Shown here piece by piece: positions 37,390-51,176 of a DNA stretch of 64,000 bases (position 1 is the stretch's first letter; each line of letters starts with the position of its first letter). A model generated the notes under the pieces. It was not told the origin of the DNA, made no database searches, and saw nothing but the letters and a program-made list of their open reading frames with translations. Origin of the DNA: Petrolisthes cinctipes. Its lineage: Eukaryota; Arthropoda; Malacostraca; Decapoda; Porcellanidae. The translations under genes and the position numbers were made by a program. The stretch is taken from positions 930,001 to 994,000 of the forward strand of contig JAWQEG010000084.1 in assembly GCA_033782935.1 (NCBI GenBank). Reading direction: 5' to 3'.

Positions 37390-40300
37390 GTGTTAGAGTA
37401 TTTTCAAAATACATGCTCAAAACATACTGAAAATCGATCTTTTAGGTGCACAAAAGTCGATATGTGCATGCATCTTCAGTACCCGTTTATATCTCAAATT
37501 CAGGCTCAAAACACCCGAAAATTCAATATTTTGGGGTCCCAGAAGCAATCTGTACATGCCTACTCAGTGTTAGAGTATTTTCAAAATACAGGCCCAAAAC
37601 ATGCTGAAAATCGATATTTTAGATGCCCAAAGTCAATATGTGCATGTATCTTCTGTACCCGTTTATATCTCAAATTCAGGCTCAAAACACCCGAAAATTC
37701 AATATTTTGGGGTCCCAGAAGCAATCTGTACATGCCTACACAGTGCTAGAATATTTTCAAAATATAGGCTAAAAACATGCTAAAAATCGACATTTTAGGT
37801 GCCAAAAAATCGATATCTCAAATTCAGTCCGAAAACACCCGAAAATTCGATATTTAGAGGTCCCAGAAGGTATCTGTACATGCCTACTCCGTGTTAGAGT
37901 ATTTTCAAAATACAGGCCAAAAACATACTGAAAATCGATCTTTTAGGTGCCCAAAAGTCGATATGTGCATGCATCTTCTGTACCCGTTAATATCTCAAAT
38001 TCTGACCCTAAACACCCGAAAATTCGATATTTTGGGGTCCCAGAAGCAATCTGTACATGCCTACTCAGTGTTAGAGTATTTTCAAAATTCAGGCCCAAAA
38101 CATGCTGAAAATCGATATTTTTGGTGCCCAAAGTCAATATGTGCATGCATCTTCTGTACCCGTTTATATCTCAAATTCAGGCTCAAAACACCCGAAAATT
38201 CAATATTTTGGGGTCCCAGAAGCAATCTGTACATGCCTACACAGTGCTAGAATATTTTCAAAATATAGGCTAAAAACATGCTAAAAATCGACATTTTAGG
38301 TGCCAAAAAATCGATATCTCAAATTCAGTCCCAAAACACCCGAAAATTCGATATTTAGAGGTCCCAGAAGGTATCTGTACATGCCTACTCCGTGTTAGAG
38401 TATTTTCAAAATACAGTCTCAAAACATACTGAAAATCGATCTTTTAGGTGCCCAAAAGTCGATATGTGCATGCATCTTCTGTACCCGTTTATATCTCAAA
38501 TTCTGACCCTAAACACCCGAAAATTCGATATTTTGGGGTCCCAGAAGCGATCTGTACATGCCTACTCCGTGTTAGAGTATTTTCAAAATTCAGGCCCAAA
38601 ACATGCTGAAAATCGATATTTTTGGTGCCCAAAGTCAATATGTGCATGTATCTTCTGTACCCGTTTATATCTCAAATTCAGGCTCAAAACACCCGAAAAT
38701 TCAATATTTTGGGGTCCCAGAAGCAATCTGTACAGTGCTAGAATATTTTCAAAATATAGGCTAAAAACAAGCTAAAAATCGATCTTTTAGGTGCCAAAAA
38801 GTCGATATCTCAAATTTAGTCCCAAAACACCCGAAAATTCGATATTTAGGGGTCCCAGAAGCGATCTGGACATGCCTACTCCGTGTTAGAGTATTTTCAA
38901 AATACATGCTCAAAACATACTGAAAATCGATCTTTTAGGTGCACAAAAGTCGATATGTGCATGCATCTTCAGTACCCGTTTATATCTCAAATTCTGGCCC
39001 TAAACACCCGAAAATTCGATATTTTGGGGTCCCAGAAGCGATCTGTACATGCCTACTCCGTGTTAGAGTATTTTCAAAATTCAGGCCCAAAACATGCTGA
39101 AAATCGATATTTTTGGTTCCCAAAGTCAATATGTGCATGTATCTTCTGTACCCGTTTATATCTCAAATTCAGGCTCAAAACACCCGAAAATTCAATATTT
39201 TGGGGTCCCAGAAGCAATCTGTACATTCCTACTCAGTGCTAGAATATTTTCAAAATATAGGCTAAACACATGCTAAAAATCAATCTTTTAGGTGCCAAAA
39301 AGTCGATATCCCAAATTCAGTCCCAAAACACCAGAAAATTCGATATTTAGGGGTCCCAGAAGCGATCTGTACATGCCTACTCAGTGTTAGAGTATTTTCA
39401 AAATACATGCTCAAAACATACTGAAAATCGATCTTTTAGGTGCACAAAAGTCGATATGTGCATGCATCTTCAGTACCCGTTTATATCTCAAATTCAGGCT
39501 CAAAACACCCGAAAATTCAATATTTTGGGGTCCCAGAAGCAATCTGTACATGCCTACTCAGTGTTAGAGTATTTTCAAAATACAGGCCCGAAACATGCTG
39601 AAAATCGATATTTTAGATGCCCAAAGTCAATATGTGCATGTATCTTCTGTACCCGTTTATATCTCAAATTCAGGCTCAAAACACCCGAAAATTCAATATT
39701 TTGGGGTCCCAGAAGCAATCTGTACATGCCTACACAGTGCTAGAATATTTTCAAAATATAGGCTAAAAACATGCTAAAAATCGACATTTTAGGTGCCAAA
39801 AAATCGATATCTCAAATTCAGTCCCAAAACACCCGAAAATTCGATATTTAGAGGTCCCAGAAGGTATCTGTACCTGCCTACTCCATGTTAGAGTATTTTC
39901 AAAATACAGGCCAAAAACATACTGAAAATCGATCTTTTAGGTGCCCAAAAGTCGATATGTGCATGCATCTTCTGTACCCGTTTATATCTCAAATTCTGTC
40001 CCTAAACACCCGAAAATTCGATATTTTGGGGTCCCAGAAGCGATCTGTACATGCCTACTCCGTGTTCGAGTATTTTCAAAATTCAGGCCCAAAACATGCT
40101 GAAAATCGATATTTTTGGTGCCCAAAGTCAATATGTGCATGTATCTTCTGTACCCGTTTATATCTCAAATTCAGGCTCAAAACACCCGAAAATTCAATAT
40201 TTTGGGGTCCCAGAAGCAATCTGTACAGTGCTAGAATATTTTCAAAATATAGGCTAAAAACATGCTAAAAATCGATCTTTTAGGTGCCAAAAAGTCGATA

Positions 40301-41534
40301 TCTCAAATTCAGTCCCAAAACACCCGAAAATTCGATATTTTGGGGTCCCAGAAGCAATCTGTACATGCCTACTCAGAGTTAGAGTATTTTCAAAATTCAG
40401 GCCCAAAACATGCTGAAAATCGATATTTTTGGTGCCCAAAGTCAATATGTGCATGTATCTTCTGTACCCGTTTATATCTCAAATTCAGGCTAAAAACACC
40501 CGAAAATTCAATATTTTGGGGTCCCAGAAGCAATCTGTACAGTGCTAGAATATTTTCAAAATATAGGCTAAAAACATACTGAAAATCGATCTTTTAGGTG
40601 CACAAAAGTCGATATGTGCATGCATCTTCAGTACCCGTTTATATCTCAAATTCAGGCTCAAAACACCCGAAAATTCAATATTTTGGGGTCCCAGAAGCAA
40701 TCTGTACATGCCTACTCAGTGTTCAGAGTATTTTCAAAATACAGGCCCAAAACATGCTGAAAATCGATATTTTAGATGCCCAAAGTCAATATGTGCATAT
40801 ATCTTCTGTACCCGTTTATATCTCAAATTCAGGCTCAAAACACCCGAAAATTCAATATTTTGGGGTCCCAGAAGCAATCTGTACATGCCTACACAGTGCT
40901 AGAATATTTTCAAAATATAGGCTAAAAACATGCTAAAAATCGACATTTTAGGTGCCAAGAAATCGATATCTCAAATTCAGTCCCAAAACACCCGAAAATT
41001 CGATATTTAGAGGTCCCAGAAGGTATCTGTACATGCCTACTCCGTGTTAGAGTATTTTCAAAATACAGGCCAAAAACATACTGAAAATCGATCTTTTAGG
41101 TGCCCAAAAGTCGATATGTGCATGCATCTTCTGTACCCGTTTATATCTCAAATTCTGACCCTAAACACCCGAAAATTCGATATTTTGGGGTCCCAGAAGC
41201 GATCTGTACATGCCTACTCCGTGTTAGAGTATTTTCAAAATTCAGGCCCAAAACATGCTGAAAATCGATATTTTTGGTGCCTAAAGTCAATATGTGCATG
41301 TATCTTCTGTACCCGTTTATATCTCAAATTCAGGCTCAAAACACCCGAAAATTCAATATTTTGGGGTCCCAGAAGCAATCTGTACAGTGCTAGAATATTT
41401 TCAAAATATATGCTAAAAACATGCTAAAAATCGATCTTTTAGGTGCCAAAAAGTCGATATCTCAAATTCAGTCCCAAAACACCCGAAAATTCGATATTTA
41501 GGGGTCCCAGAATCGATCTGTACATGCCTACTCA
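37390..41534 (+). repeat. Block 6: distant copy of 20810-24954 (offset 16,580 bp)
   Basis: The same eight modules in the same order, 4,145 bp in both places, with shared private markers: gttaatatctc in D at 37891, tacagtctcaaaac at 38392, tctggacatg near 38867, gtacattcct near 39224 and gttcgag at 40062. It is also homologous to 25456-27950 at an offset of 11,934. Visible differences include ctgtccctaaac near 39996, ggctaaaaacaccc near 40488 and tgcctaaagtc near 41278. Confidence 0.92.
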
Positions 41535-44500
41535 GTGTTAGAGTATTTTCAAAATACATGCTCAAAACATACTGAAAATCGATCTTTTAGGTGCACAAAA
41601 GTCGATATGTGCATGCATCTTCAGTACCCGTTTATATCTCAAATTCAGGCTCAAAACACCCGAAAATTCAATATTTTGGGGTCCCAGAAGCAATCTGTAC
41701 ATGCCTACACAGTGCTAGAATATTTTCAAAATATAGGCTAAAAACATGCTAAAAATCGACATTTTAGGTGCCAAAAAATCGATATCTCAAATTCAGTCCC
41801 AAAACACCCGAAAATTCGATATTTAGAGGTCCCAGATGGTATCTGTACATGCCTACTCCGTGTTAGAGTATTTTCAAAATACAGGCCAAAAACATACTGA
41901 AAATCGATCTTTTAGGTGCCCAAAAGTCGATATGTGCATGCATCTTCTGTACCCGTTTATATCTCAAATTCTGGCCCTAAACACCCGAAAATTCGATATT
42001 TTGGGGTCCCAGAAGCGATCTGTACATGCATACTCCGTGGTAGAGTATTTTCAAAATTCAGGCTTAAAACATGCTGAAAATCGATATTTTTGGTCCCAAA
42101 AGTTAATATGTGCATGTATCTTCTGTACCCGTTTATATCTCAAATTCAGGCTCAAAACACCCGAAAATTCAATATTTTGGGGTCCCAGAAGCAATCTGTA
42201 CATGCCTACACAGTGCTAGAATATTTTCAAAATATAGGCTAAAAACATGCTGAAAATCGACATTTTAGGTGCCAAAAAATCCATATCTCAAATTCAGTCC
42301 CAAAACACCCGAAAATTCGATATTTAGAGGTCCCAGAAGGTATCTGTACATGCCTACTCCGTGTTAGAGTATTTTCAAAATACAGGCCAAAAACATACTG
42401 AAAATCGATCTTTTAGGTTCCCAAAAGTCGATATGTGCATGCATCTTCTGTACCCGTTTATATCTCAAATTCTGGCCCTAAACACCCGAAAATTCGATAT
42501 TTTGGGGTCCCAGAAGCGATGTGTACATGCCTACTCCGTGTTAGAGTATTTTCAAAATTCAGGCCCAAAACATACTGAAAATCGATATTTTTGGTGCCCA
42601 AAGTCAATATGTGCATGTATCTTCTGTACCCGTTTATATCTCAAATTCAGGCTCAAAACACCCGAAAATTCAATATTTTGGGGTCCCAGAAGCAATCTGT
42701 ACAGTGCTAGAATATTTTCAAAATAAAGGCTAAAAACATGCTAAAAATCGATCTTTTAGGTGCCAAAAAGTCGATATCTCAAATTCAGTCCCAAAACACC
42801 CGAAAATTCGAAATTTTGGGGTCCCAGAAGCAATCTGTACATGCCTACTCAGTGTTAGAGTATTTTCAAATTTCAGGCCCAAAACATGTTGAAAATCGAT
42901 ATTTTTGGTGCCCAAAGTCAATATGTGCATGTATCTTCTGTACCCGTTTATATCTCAAATTCAGGCTCAAAACACCCGAAAATTCGATATTTTGGGGTCC
43001 CAGAAGCAATCTGTACATGCCTACTCAGTGCTAGAATATTTTCAAAATATAGGCTAAAAACATGCTAAAAATCGATCTTTTAGGTGCCAAAAAGTCGATA
43101 TCTCAAATTCAGTCCCAAAACACCCGAAAATTCGATATTTAGGGGTCCTAGAAGCGATCTGTACATGCCTACTCCGTGTTAAAGTATTTTCAAAATACAT
43201 GCTCAAAACATACTGAAAATCGATCTTTTAGGTGCACAAAAGTCGATATGTGCATGCATCTTCAGTACCCGTTTATATCTCAAATTCAGGCTCAAAACAC
43301 CCGAAAATTCAATATTTTGGGGTCCCAGAAGCAATCTGTACATGCCTACTCAGTGTTAGAGTATTTTCAAAATACAGGCCCAAAACATGCTGAAAATCGA
43401 TATTTTAGATGCCCAAAGTCAATATGTGCATGTATCTTCTGTACCCGTTTATATCTCAAATTCAGGCTCAAAACACCCGAAAATTCAATATTTTGGGGTC
43501 CCAGAAGCAATCTGTACATGCCTACACAGTGCTAGAATATTTTCAAAATATAGGCTAAAAACATGCTAAAAATCGACATTTTAGGTGCCAAAAAATCGAT
43601 ATCTCAAATTCAGTCCCAAAACACCCGAAAATTCGATATTTAGAGGTCCCAGAAGGTATCTGTACATGCCTACTCCGTGTTAGAGTATTTTCAAAATACA
43701 GGCCAAAAACATACTGAAAATCGATCTTTTAGGTGCCCAAAAGTCGATATGTGCATGCATCTTCTGTACCCGTTTATATCTCAAATTCTGGCTCAAAACA
43801 CCCGAAAATTCGATATTTTGGGGTCCCAGAAGCGATCTGTACATGCCTACTCCGTGTTAGAGTATTTTCAAAATTCAGGCCCAAAACATGCTGAAAATCG
43901 ATATTTTTGGTGCCCAAAGTCAATATGTGCATGTATCTTCTGTACCCGTTTATATCTCAAATTCAGGCTCAAAACACCCGAAAATTCAATATTTTGGGGT
44001 CCCAGAAGCAATCTGTACAGTGCTAGAATATTTTCAAAATATAGGCTAAAAACATGCTAAAAATCGATCTTTTAGGTGCCAAAAAGTCGATATCTCAAAT
44101 TCTGTCCCAAAACACCCGAAAATTCGATATTTTGGGGTCCCAGAAGCAATCTGTACATGCCTACTCAGTGTTAGAGTATTTTCAAAATTCAGGCCCAAAA
44201 CATGCTGAAAATCGATATTTTTGGTGCCCAAAGTCAATATGTGCATGTATCTTCTGTACCCGTTTATATCTCAAATTCAGGCTCAAAACACCCGAAAATT
44301 CAATATTTTGGGGTCCCAGAAGCAATCTGTACAGTGCTAGAATATTTTCAAAATATAGGCTAAAAACATACTGAAAATCGATCTTTTAGGTGCACAAAAG
44401 TCGATATGTGCATGCATCTTCAGTACCCGTTTATATCTCAAATTCAGGCTCAAAACACCCGAAAATTCAATATTTTGGGGTCCCAGAAGCAATCTGTACA

Positions 44501-45326
44501 TGCCTACTCAGTGTTCAGAGGATTTTCAAAATACAGGCCCAAAACATGCTGAAAATCGATATTTTAGATGCCCAAAGTCAATATGTGCATGTATCTTCTG
44601 TACCCGTTTATATCTCAAATTCAGGCTCAAAACACCCAAAAATTCAATATTTTGTGGTCCCAGAAGCAATCTGTACATGCCTACACAGTGCTAGAATATT
44701 TTCAAAATATAGGCTAAAAACATGCTAAAAATCGACATTTTAGGTGCCAAAAAATCGATATCTCAAATTCAGTCCCAAAACACCCGAAAATTCGATATTT
44801 AGAGGTCCCAGAAGGTATCTGTACATGCCTACTCCGTGTTAGAGTATTTTCAAATTACAGGTCAAAAACATACTGAAAATCGATCTTTTAGGTGCCCAAA
44901 AGTCGATATGTGCATGCATCTTCTGTACCCGTTTATATCTCAAATTCTGACCCTAAACACCCGAAAATTCGATATTTTGGGGTCCCAGAAGCGATCTGTA
45001 CATGCCTACTCCGTGTTAGAGTATTTTCAAAATTCAGGCCCAAAACATGCTGAAAATCGATATTTTTGGTGCCCAAAGTCAATATGTGCATGTATCTTCT
45101 GTACCCGTTTATATCTCAAATTCAGGCTCAAAACACCCGAAAATTCAATATTTTGGGGTCCCAGAAGCAATCTGTACAGTGCTAGAATATTTTCAAAATA
45201 TAGGCTAAAAACATGCTAAAAATCGATCTTTTAGGTGCCAAAAAGTCGATATCTCAAATTCAGTCCCAAAACACCCGAAAATTCGATATTTAGGGGTCCC
45301 AGAAGCGATCTGTACATGCCTACTCC
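41535..45326 (+). repeat. Block 7: mixed dimers and trimers
   Basis: Order: A-C2 dimer (325), D-E-C2, D-E-C1 short, E-C1 dimer at 42852, A-B-C2 at 43176, D-E-C1 short at 43677, E-A*-B*-C2 and D-E-C1 short at 44836. E near 42038 has the private combination gtggtagag with ggtcccaaaagttaatatg, seen again in part at 54981, 56113 and 61643. The B-C joint near 44640 has two changes, acccaaaaattc and ttttgtggtccc. Confidence 0.85.
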
Positions 45327-45976
45327 GTGTTAGAGTATTTTCAAAATACATGCTCAAAACATACTGAAAATCGATCTTTTAGGTGCACAAAAGTCGATAT
45401 GTGCATGCATCTTCAGTACCCGTTTATATCTCAAATTCAGGCTCAAAACACCCGAAAATTCAATATTTTGGGGTCCCAGAAGCAATCTGTACATGCCTAC
45501 TCAGTGCTTGATTATTTTCAAAATATAGGCTAAAAACATGCTAAAAATCTATCTTTTAGGTGCCAAAAAGTCGATATCTCAAATTCAGTCCCAAAACACC
45601 CGAAAATTCGATATTTAGGGGTCCCAGAAGCGATCTGTACATGCCTACTCCGTGTTAGAGTATTTTCAAAATACATGCTCAAAACATACTGAAAATCGAT
45701 CTTTTAGGTGCACAAAAGTCGATATGTGCATGCATCTTCAGTACCCGTTTATATCTCAAATTCAGGCTCAAAACACCCGAAAATTCAATATTTTGGGGTC
45801 CCAGAAGCAATCTGTACATGCCTACTCAGTGCTAGATTATTTTCAAAATATAGGCTAAAAACATGCTAAAAATCGATCTTTTAGGTGCCAAAAAGTCGAT
45901 ATCTCAAATTCAGTCCCAAAACACCCGAAAATTCGATATTTAGGGGTCCCAGAAGCGATCTGTACATGCCTACTCC
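45327..45976 (+). repeat. Two tandem A-C1 dimers (325 bp each)
   Basis: A (177) is followed directly by C1 (148) at 45327 and again at 45652, without a B. The C1 copies carry gctagattatt, with gcttgattatt in the first. They look like products of one B-skipping exchange that was then tandemly duplicated. Confidence 0.9.
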
Positions 45977-46081
45977 GTGTTAGAGTATTTTCAAAATACA
46001 TGCTCAAAACATACTGAAAATCGATCTTTTAGGTGCACAAAAGTCGATATGTGTATGCATCTTCAGTACCCGTTTATATCA
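45977..46081 (+). repeat. Scarred A monomer (A''), 105 bp, 72-bp deletion
   Basis: The A monomer stops at cgtttatatc and B begins at once with agtgttagag, losing 72 bp from tcaaattcagg through gcctactc. The dinucleotide tc at both edges is the only homology. The same scar is at 56752-56856, an offset of 10,775. Confidence 0.92.
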
Positions 46082-47732
46082 GTGTTAGAGTATTTTCAAA
46101 ATACAGGCCCAAAACATGCTGAAAATCGATATTTTAGATGCCCAAAGTCAATATGTGCATGTATCTTCTGTACCCGTTTATATCTCAAATTCAGGCTCAA
46201 AACACCCGAAAATTCAATATTTTGGGGTCCCAGAAGCAATCTGTACAGTGCTAGAATATTTTCAAAATATAGGCTAAAAACATGCTAAAAATCGATCTTT
46301 TAGGTGCCAAAAAGTCGATATCTCAAATTCAGTCCCAAAACACCCGAAAAATTCGATATTTTGGGGTCCCAGAAGCAATCTGTACATGCCTACTCAGTGT
46401 TAGAGTATTTTCAAAATTCAGGCCCAAAACATGCTGAAAATCGATATTTTTGGTGCCCAAAGTCAATATGTGCATGTATCTTCTGTACCCGTTTATATCT
46501 CAAATTCAGGCTCAAAACACCCGAAAATTCAATATTTTGGGGTCCCAGAAGCAATCTGTACAGTGCTAGAATATTTTCAAAATATAGGCTAAAAATATAC
46601 TGAAAATCGATCTTTTAGGTGCACAAAAGTCGATATGTGCATGCATCTTCAGTACCCGTTTATATCTCAAATTCAGGCTCAAAACACCCGAAAATTCAAT
46701 ATTTTGGGGTCCCAGAAGCAATCTGTACATGCCTACTCAGTGTTAGAGTATTTTCAAAATACAGGCCCAAAACATGCTGAAAATTGATATTTTTAGATGC
46801 CCAAAGTCAATATGTGCATGTATCTTCTGTACCCGTTTATATCTCAAATTCAGGCTCAAAACAACCGAAAATTCAATATTTTGGGGTCCCAGAAGCAATC
46901 TGTACATGCCTACACAGTGCTAGAATATTTTCAAAATATAGGCTAAAAACATGCTAAAAATCGACATTTTAGGTGCCAAAAAATCGATATCTCAAATTCA
47001 GTCCCAAAACACCCGAAAATTCGATATTTAGAGGTCCCAGAAGGTATCTGTACATGCCTACTCCGTGTTAGAGTATTTTCAAATTACAGGTCAAAAACAT
47101 ACTGAAAATCGATCTTTTAGGTGCCCAAAAGTCGATATGTGCATGCATCTTCTGTACCCGTTTATATCTCAAATTCTGACCCTAAACACCCGAAAATTCG
47201 ATATTTTGGGGTCCCAGAAGCGATCTGTACATGCCTACTCCGTGTTAGAGTATTTTCAAAATTCAGGCCCAAAACATGCTGAAAATCGATATTTTTGGTG
47301 CCCAAAGTCAATATGTGCATGTATCTTCTGTACCCGTTTATATCTCAAATTCAGGCTCAAAACACCCGAAAATTCAATATTTTGGGGTCCCAGAAGCAAT
47401 CTGTACAGTGCTAGAATATTTTCAAAATATAGGCTAAAAACATGCTAAAAATCGATCTTTTAGGTGTCAAAAAGTCGATATCTCAAATTCAGTCCCAAAA
47501 CACCCGAAAATTCGATATTTAGGGGTCCCAGAAGCGATCTGTACATGCCTACTCCGTGTTAGAGTATTTTCAAAATACATGCTCAAAACATACTGAAAAT
47601 CGATCTTTTAGGTGCACAAAAGTCGATATGTGCATGCATCTTCAGTACCCGTTTATATCTCAAATTCAGGCTCAAAACACCCGAAAATTCAATATTTTGG
47701 GGTCCCAGAAGCAATCTGTACATGCCTACTCA

Positions 47733-47867
47733 GTGCTAGATTATTTTCAAAATATAGGCTAAAAACATGCTAAAAATCGATCTTTTAGGTGCCAAAAAGT
47801 CGATATCTCAAATTCAGTCCCAAAACACCCGAAAATTCGATATTTAGGGGTCCCAGAAGCCTACTCC
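47733..47867 (+). repeat. C1 with 13-bp terminal deletion (135 bp)
   Basis: The tail reads cccagaagcctactccgtg where other copies have cccagaagcgatctgtacat before the cctactcc. This removes 13 bp and shortens the A-C1 dimer to 312 bp. The next A starts at 47868. The same scar is at 63273-63407 but not at the matching place near 58.64 kb. Confidence 0.92.
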
Positions 47868-48869
47868 GTGTTAGAGTATTTTCAAAATACATGCTCAAAA
47901 CATACTGAAAATCGATCTTTTAGGTGCACAAAAGTTGATATGTGTATGCATCTTCAGTACCCGTTTATATCTCAAATTCAGGCTCAAAACACCCGAAAAT
48001 TCAAAATTTTGGGGTCCCAGAAGCAATCTGTACATGCCTACTCAGTGTTAGAGTATTTTCAAAATACAGGCCCAAAACATGCTGAAAATCGATATTTTAG
48101 ATGCCCAAAGTCAATATGTGCATGTATCTTCTGTACCCGTTTATATCTCAAATTCAGGCTCAAAACACCCGAAAATTCAATATTTTGGGGTCCCAGAAGC
48201 AATCTGTACATGCCTACTCAGTGCTAGAATATTTTCAAAATATAGGCTAAAAACATGCTAAAAATCGATCTTTTAGGTGCCAAAAAGTCGATATCTCAAA
48301 TTCAGTCCCAAAACACCCGAAAATTCGATATTTAGGGGTCCCAGAAGCGATCTGTACATGCCTACTCCGTGTTAGAGTATTTTCAAAATACATGCTCAAA
48401 ACATACTGAAAATCGATCTTTTAGGTGCACAAAAGTCGATATGTGTATGCATCTTCAGTACCCGTTTATATCTCAAATTCAGGCTCAAAACACCCGAAAA
48501 TTCAATATTTTGGGGTCCCAGAAGCAATCTGTACATGCCTACTCAGTGTTAGAGTATTTTCAAAATACAGGCCCAAAACATGCTGAAAATCGATATTTTA
48601 GATGCCCAAAGTCAATATGTGCATGTATCTTCTGTACCCGTTTATATCTCAAATTCAGGCTCAAAACACCCGAAAATTCAATATTTTGGGGTCCCAGAAG
48701 CAATCTGTACATGCCTACACAGTGCTAGAATATTTTCAAAATATAGGCTAAAAACATGCTAAAAATCGACATTTTAGGTGCCAAAAAATCGATATCTCAA
48801 ATTCAGTCCCAAAACACCCGAAAATTCGATATTTAGAGGTCCCAGAAGGTATCTGTACATGCCTACTCC

Positions 48870-49694
48870 GTGATAGAGTATTTTCAAAATACAGGCCAAA
48901 AACATACTGAAAATCGATCTTTTAGGTGCCCTAAAGTCGATATGTGCATGCATCTTCTGTACCCGTTTATATCTCAAATTCTGGCCCTAAACACCCGAAA
49001 ATTCAATATTTTGGGGTCCCAGAAGCAATCTGTACATGCCTACTCAGTGCTAGAATATTTTCAAAATATAGGCTAAAAACATGCTAAAAATCGATCTTTT
49101 AGGTGCCAAAAAGTCGATATCTCAAATTCAGTCCCGAAACACCCGAAAATTCGATATTTAGGGGTCCCAGAAGCGATCTGTACATGCCTACTCCGTGTTA
49201 GAGTATTTTCAAAATACATGCTCAAAACATACTGAAAATCGATCTTTTAGGTGCACAAAAGTCGATATGTGCATGCATCTTCAGTACCTGTTTATATCTC
49301 AAATTCAGGCTCAAAACACCCGAAAATTCAATATTTTGGGGTCCCAGAAGCAATCTGTACATGCCTACTCAGTGTTAGAGTATTTTCAAAATACAGGCCC
49401 AAAACATGCTGAAAATCGATATTTTAGATGCCCAAAGTCAATATGTGCATGTATCTTCTGTACCCGTTTATATCTCAAATTCAGGCTCAAAACACCCGAA
49501 AATTCAATATTTTGGGGTCCCAGAAGCAATCTGTACATGCCTACACAGTGCTAGAATATTTTCAAAATATAGGCTAAAAACATGCTAAAAATCGACATTT
49601 TAGGTGCCAAAAAATCGATATCTCAAATTCAGTCCCAAACACCCGAAAATTCGATATTTAGAGGTCCCAGAAGGTATCTGTACCTGCCTACTCC
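48870..49694 (+). repeat. D-C1 dimer followed by an A-B-C2 trimer
   Basis: D at 48870 (gtgatagag, ggtgccctaaagtcg) passes straight to C1 at 49047, skipping E. In the homologous copy at 59157 the E is present, so the dimer is a local 176-bp loss. The C2 before 49695 has cccaaacaccc with one a missing, making the A-B-C2 trimer 500 bp. Confidence 0.88.
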
Positions 49695-51176
49695 GTGTTA
49701 GAGTATTTTCAAAATTCAGGCCCAAAACATGCTGAAAATCGATATTTTTGGTGCCCAAAGTCAATATGTGCATGTATCTTCTGTACCCGTTTATATCTCA
49801 AATTCAGGCTCAAAACACCCGAAAATTCAATATTTTGGGGTCCCAGAAGCAATCTGTACAGTGCTAGAATATTTTCAAAATATAGGCTAAAAACATGCTA
49901 AAAATCGATCTTTTAGGTGCCAAAAAGTCGATATCTCAAATTCAGTCTCAAAACACCCGAAAATTCGATATTTTGGGGTCCCAGAAGCAATCTGTACATG
50001 CCTACTCAGTGTTAGAGTATTTTCAAAATTCAGGCCCAAAACATGCTGAAAATCGATATTTTTGGTGCCCAAAGTCAATATGTGCATGTATCTTCTGTAC
50101 CCGTTTATATCTCAAATTCAGGCTCAAAACACTCGAAAATTCAATATTTTGGGGTCCCAGAAGCAATCTGTACAGTGCTAGAATATTTTCAAAAAAAAGG
50201 CTAAAAACATACTGAAAATCGATCTTTTAGGTGCACAAAAGTCGATATGTGCATGCATCTTCAGTACCCGTTTATATCTCAAATTCAGGCTCAAAACACC
50301 CGAAAATTCAATATTTTGGGGTCCCAGAAGCAATCTGTACATGCCTACTCAGTGTTCAGAGTATTTTAAAAATACAGGCCCAAAACATGCTGAAAATTGA
50401 TATTTTAGTTGCCCAAAGTCAATATGTGCATGTATCTTCTGTACCCGTTTATATCTCAAATTCAGGTTCAAAACACCCGAAAATTCAATATTTTGGGGTC
50501 CCAGAAGCAATCTGTACATGCCTACACAGTGCTAGAATATTTTCAAAATATAGGCTAAAAACATGCTAAAAATCGATCTTTTAGGTGCTAAAAAGTCGAT
50601 ATCTCAAATTCAGTCCCAAAACACCCGAAAATTCGATATTTAGGGGTCCCAGAAGCGATCTGTACATGCCTACTCCGTGTTAGAGTATTTTCAAAATACA
50701 TGCTCAAAACATACTGAAAATCGATCTTTTAGGTGCACAAAAGTCGATATGTGTATGCATCTTCAGTACCCGTTTATATCTCAAATTCAGGCTCAAAACA
50801 CCCGAAAATTCAATATTTTGGGGTCCCAGAAGCAGTCTGTACATGCCTACTCAGTGTTAGAGTATTTTCAAAATACAGGCCCAAAACATGCTGAAAATCG
50901 ATATTTTAGATGCCCAAAGTCAATATGTGCATGTATCTTCTGTACCCGTTTATATCTCAAATTCAGGCTCAAAACACCCGAAAATTCAATATTTTGGGGT
51001 CCCAGAAGCAATCTGTACATGCCTACACAGTGCTAGAATATTTTCAAAATATAGGCTAAAAACATGCTAAAAATCGACATTTTAGGTGCCAAAAAATCGA
51101 TATATCAAATTCAGTCCCAAACACCCGAAAATTCGATATTTAGAGGTCCCAGAAGGTATCTTTTCCTGCCTACTCC
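49695..51176 (+). repeat. Block 9a: 1.66-kb super-repeat, copy 1 (1,482 bp, lacks D)
   Basis: Order: E-C1 short, E-A*-B*-C1, A-B-C2. It matches the next copy at an offset of 1,659 from about 49.7 kb but begins without the D monomer, a 177-bp difference. Markers include tcaaaaaaaaggc near 50188, tattttagttgcc near 50401 and the one-a-shorter cccaaacaccc in C2 near 51116. Confidence 0.87.

Larger units (their letters stand above)
45977..48869 (+). repeat. Block 8: source or sister copy of later duplications
   Basis: Order: A'' (72-bp deleted)-B-C1 short, E-A*-B-C2, D-E-C1 short (47065), A-C1 with 13 bp missing (312), A-B-C1 (47868), A-B-C2 (48369). Positions 45652-47.86 kb recur at an offset of 10,775, 48369-48.98 kb recur at 10,287, and 47065-48.46 kb recur at 15,540 up to the window end. 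B at 46740 reads gatatttttagatgcc with an extra t. Confidence 0.9.

Noticed and set aside
50161..50200. The tcaaaaaaaaggc run near 50188 as a poly(A) tail or retrotransposon scar
   Set aside because: It replaces caaaatatagg without a change of length, so it is two point changes in a C-class motif, not an insertion.
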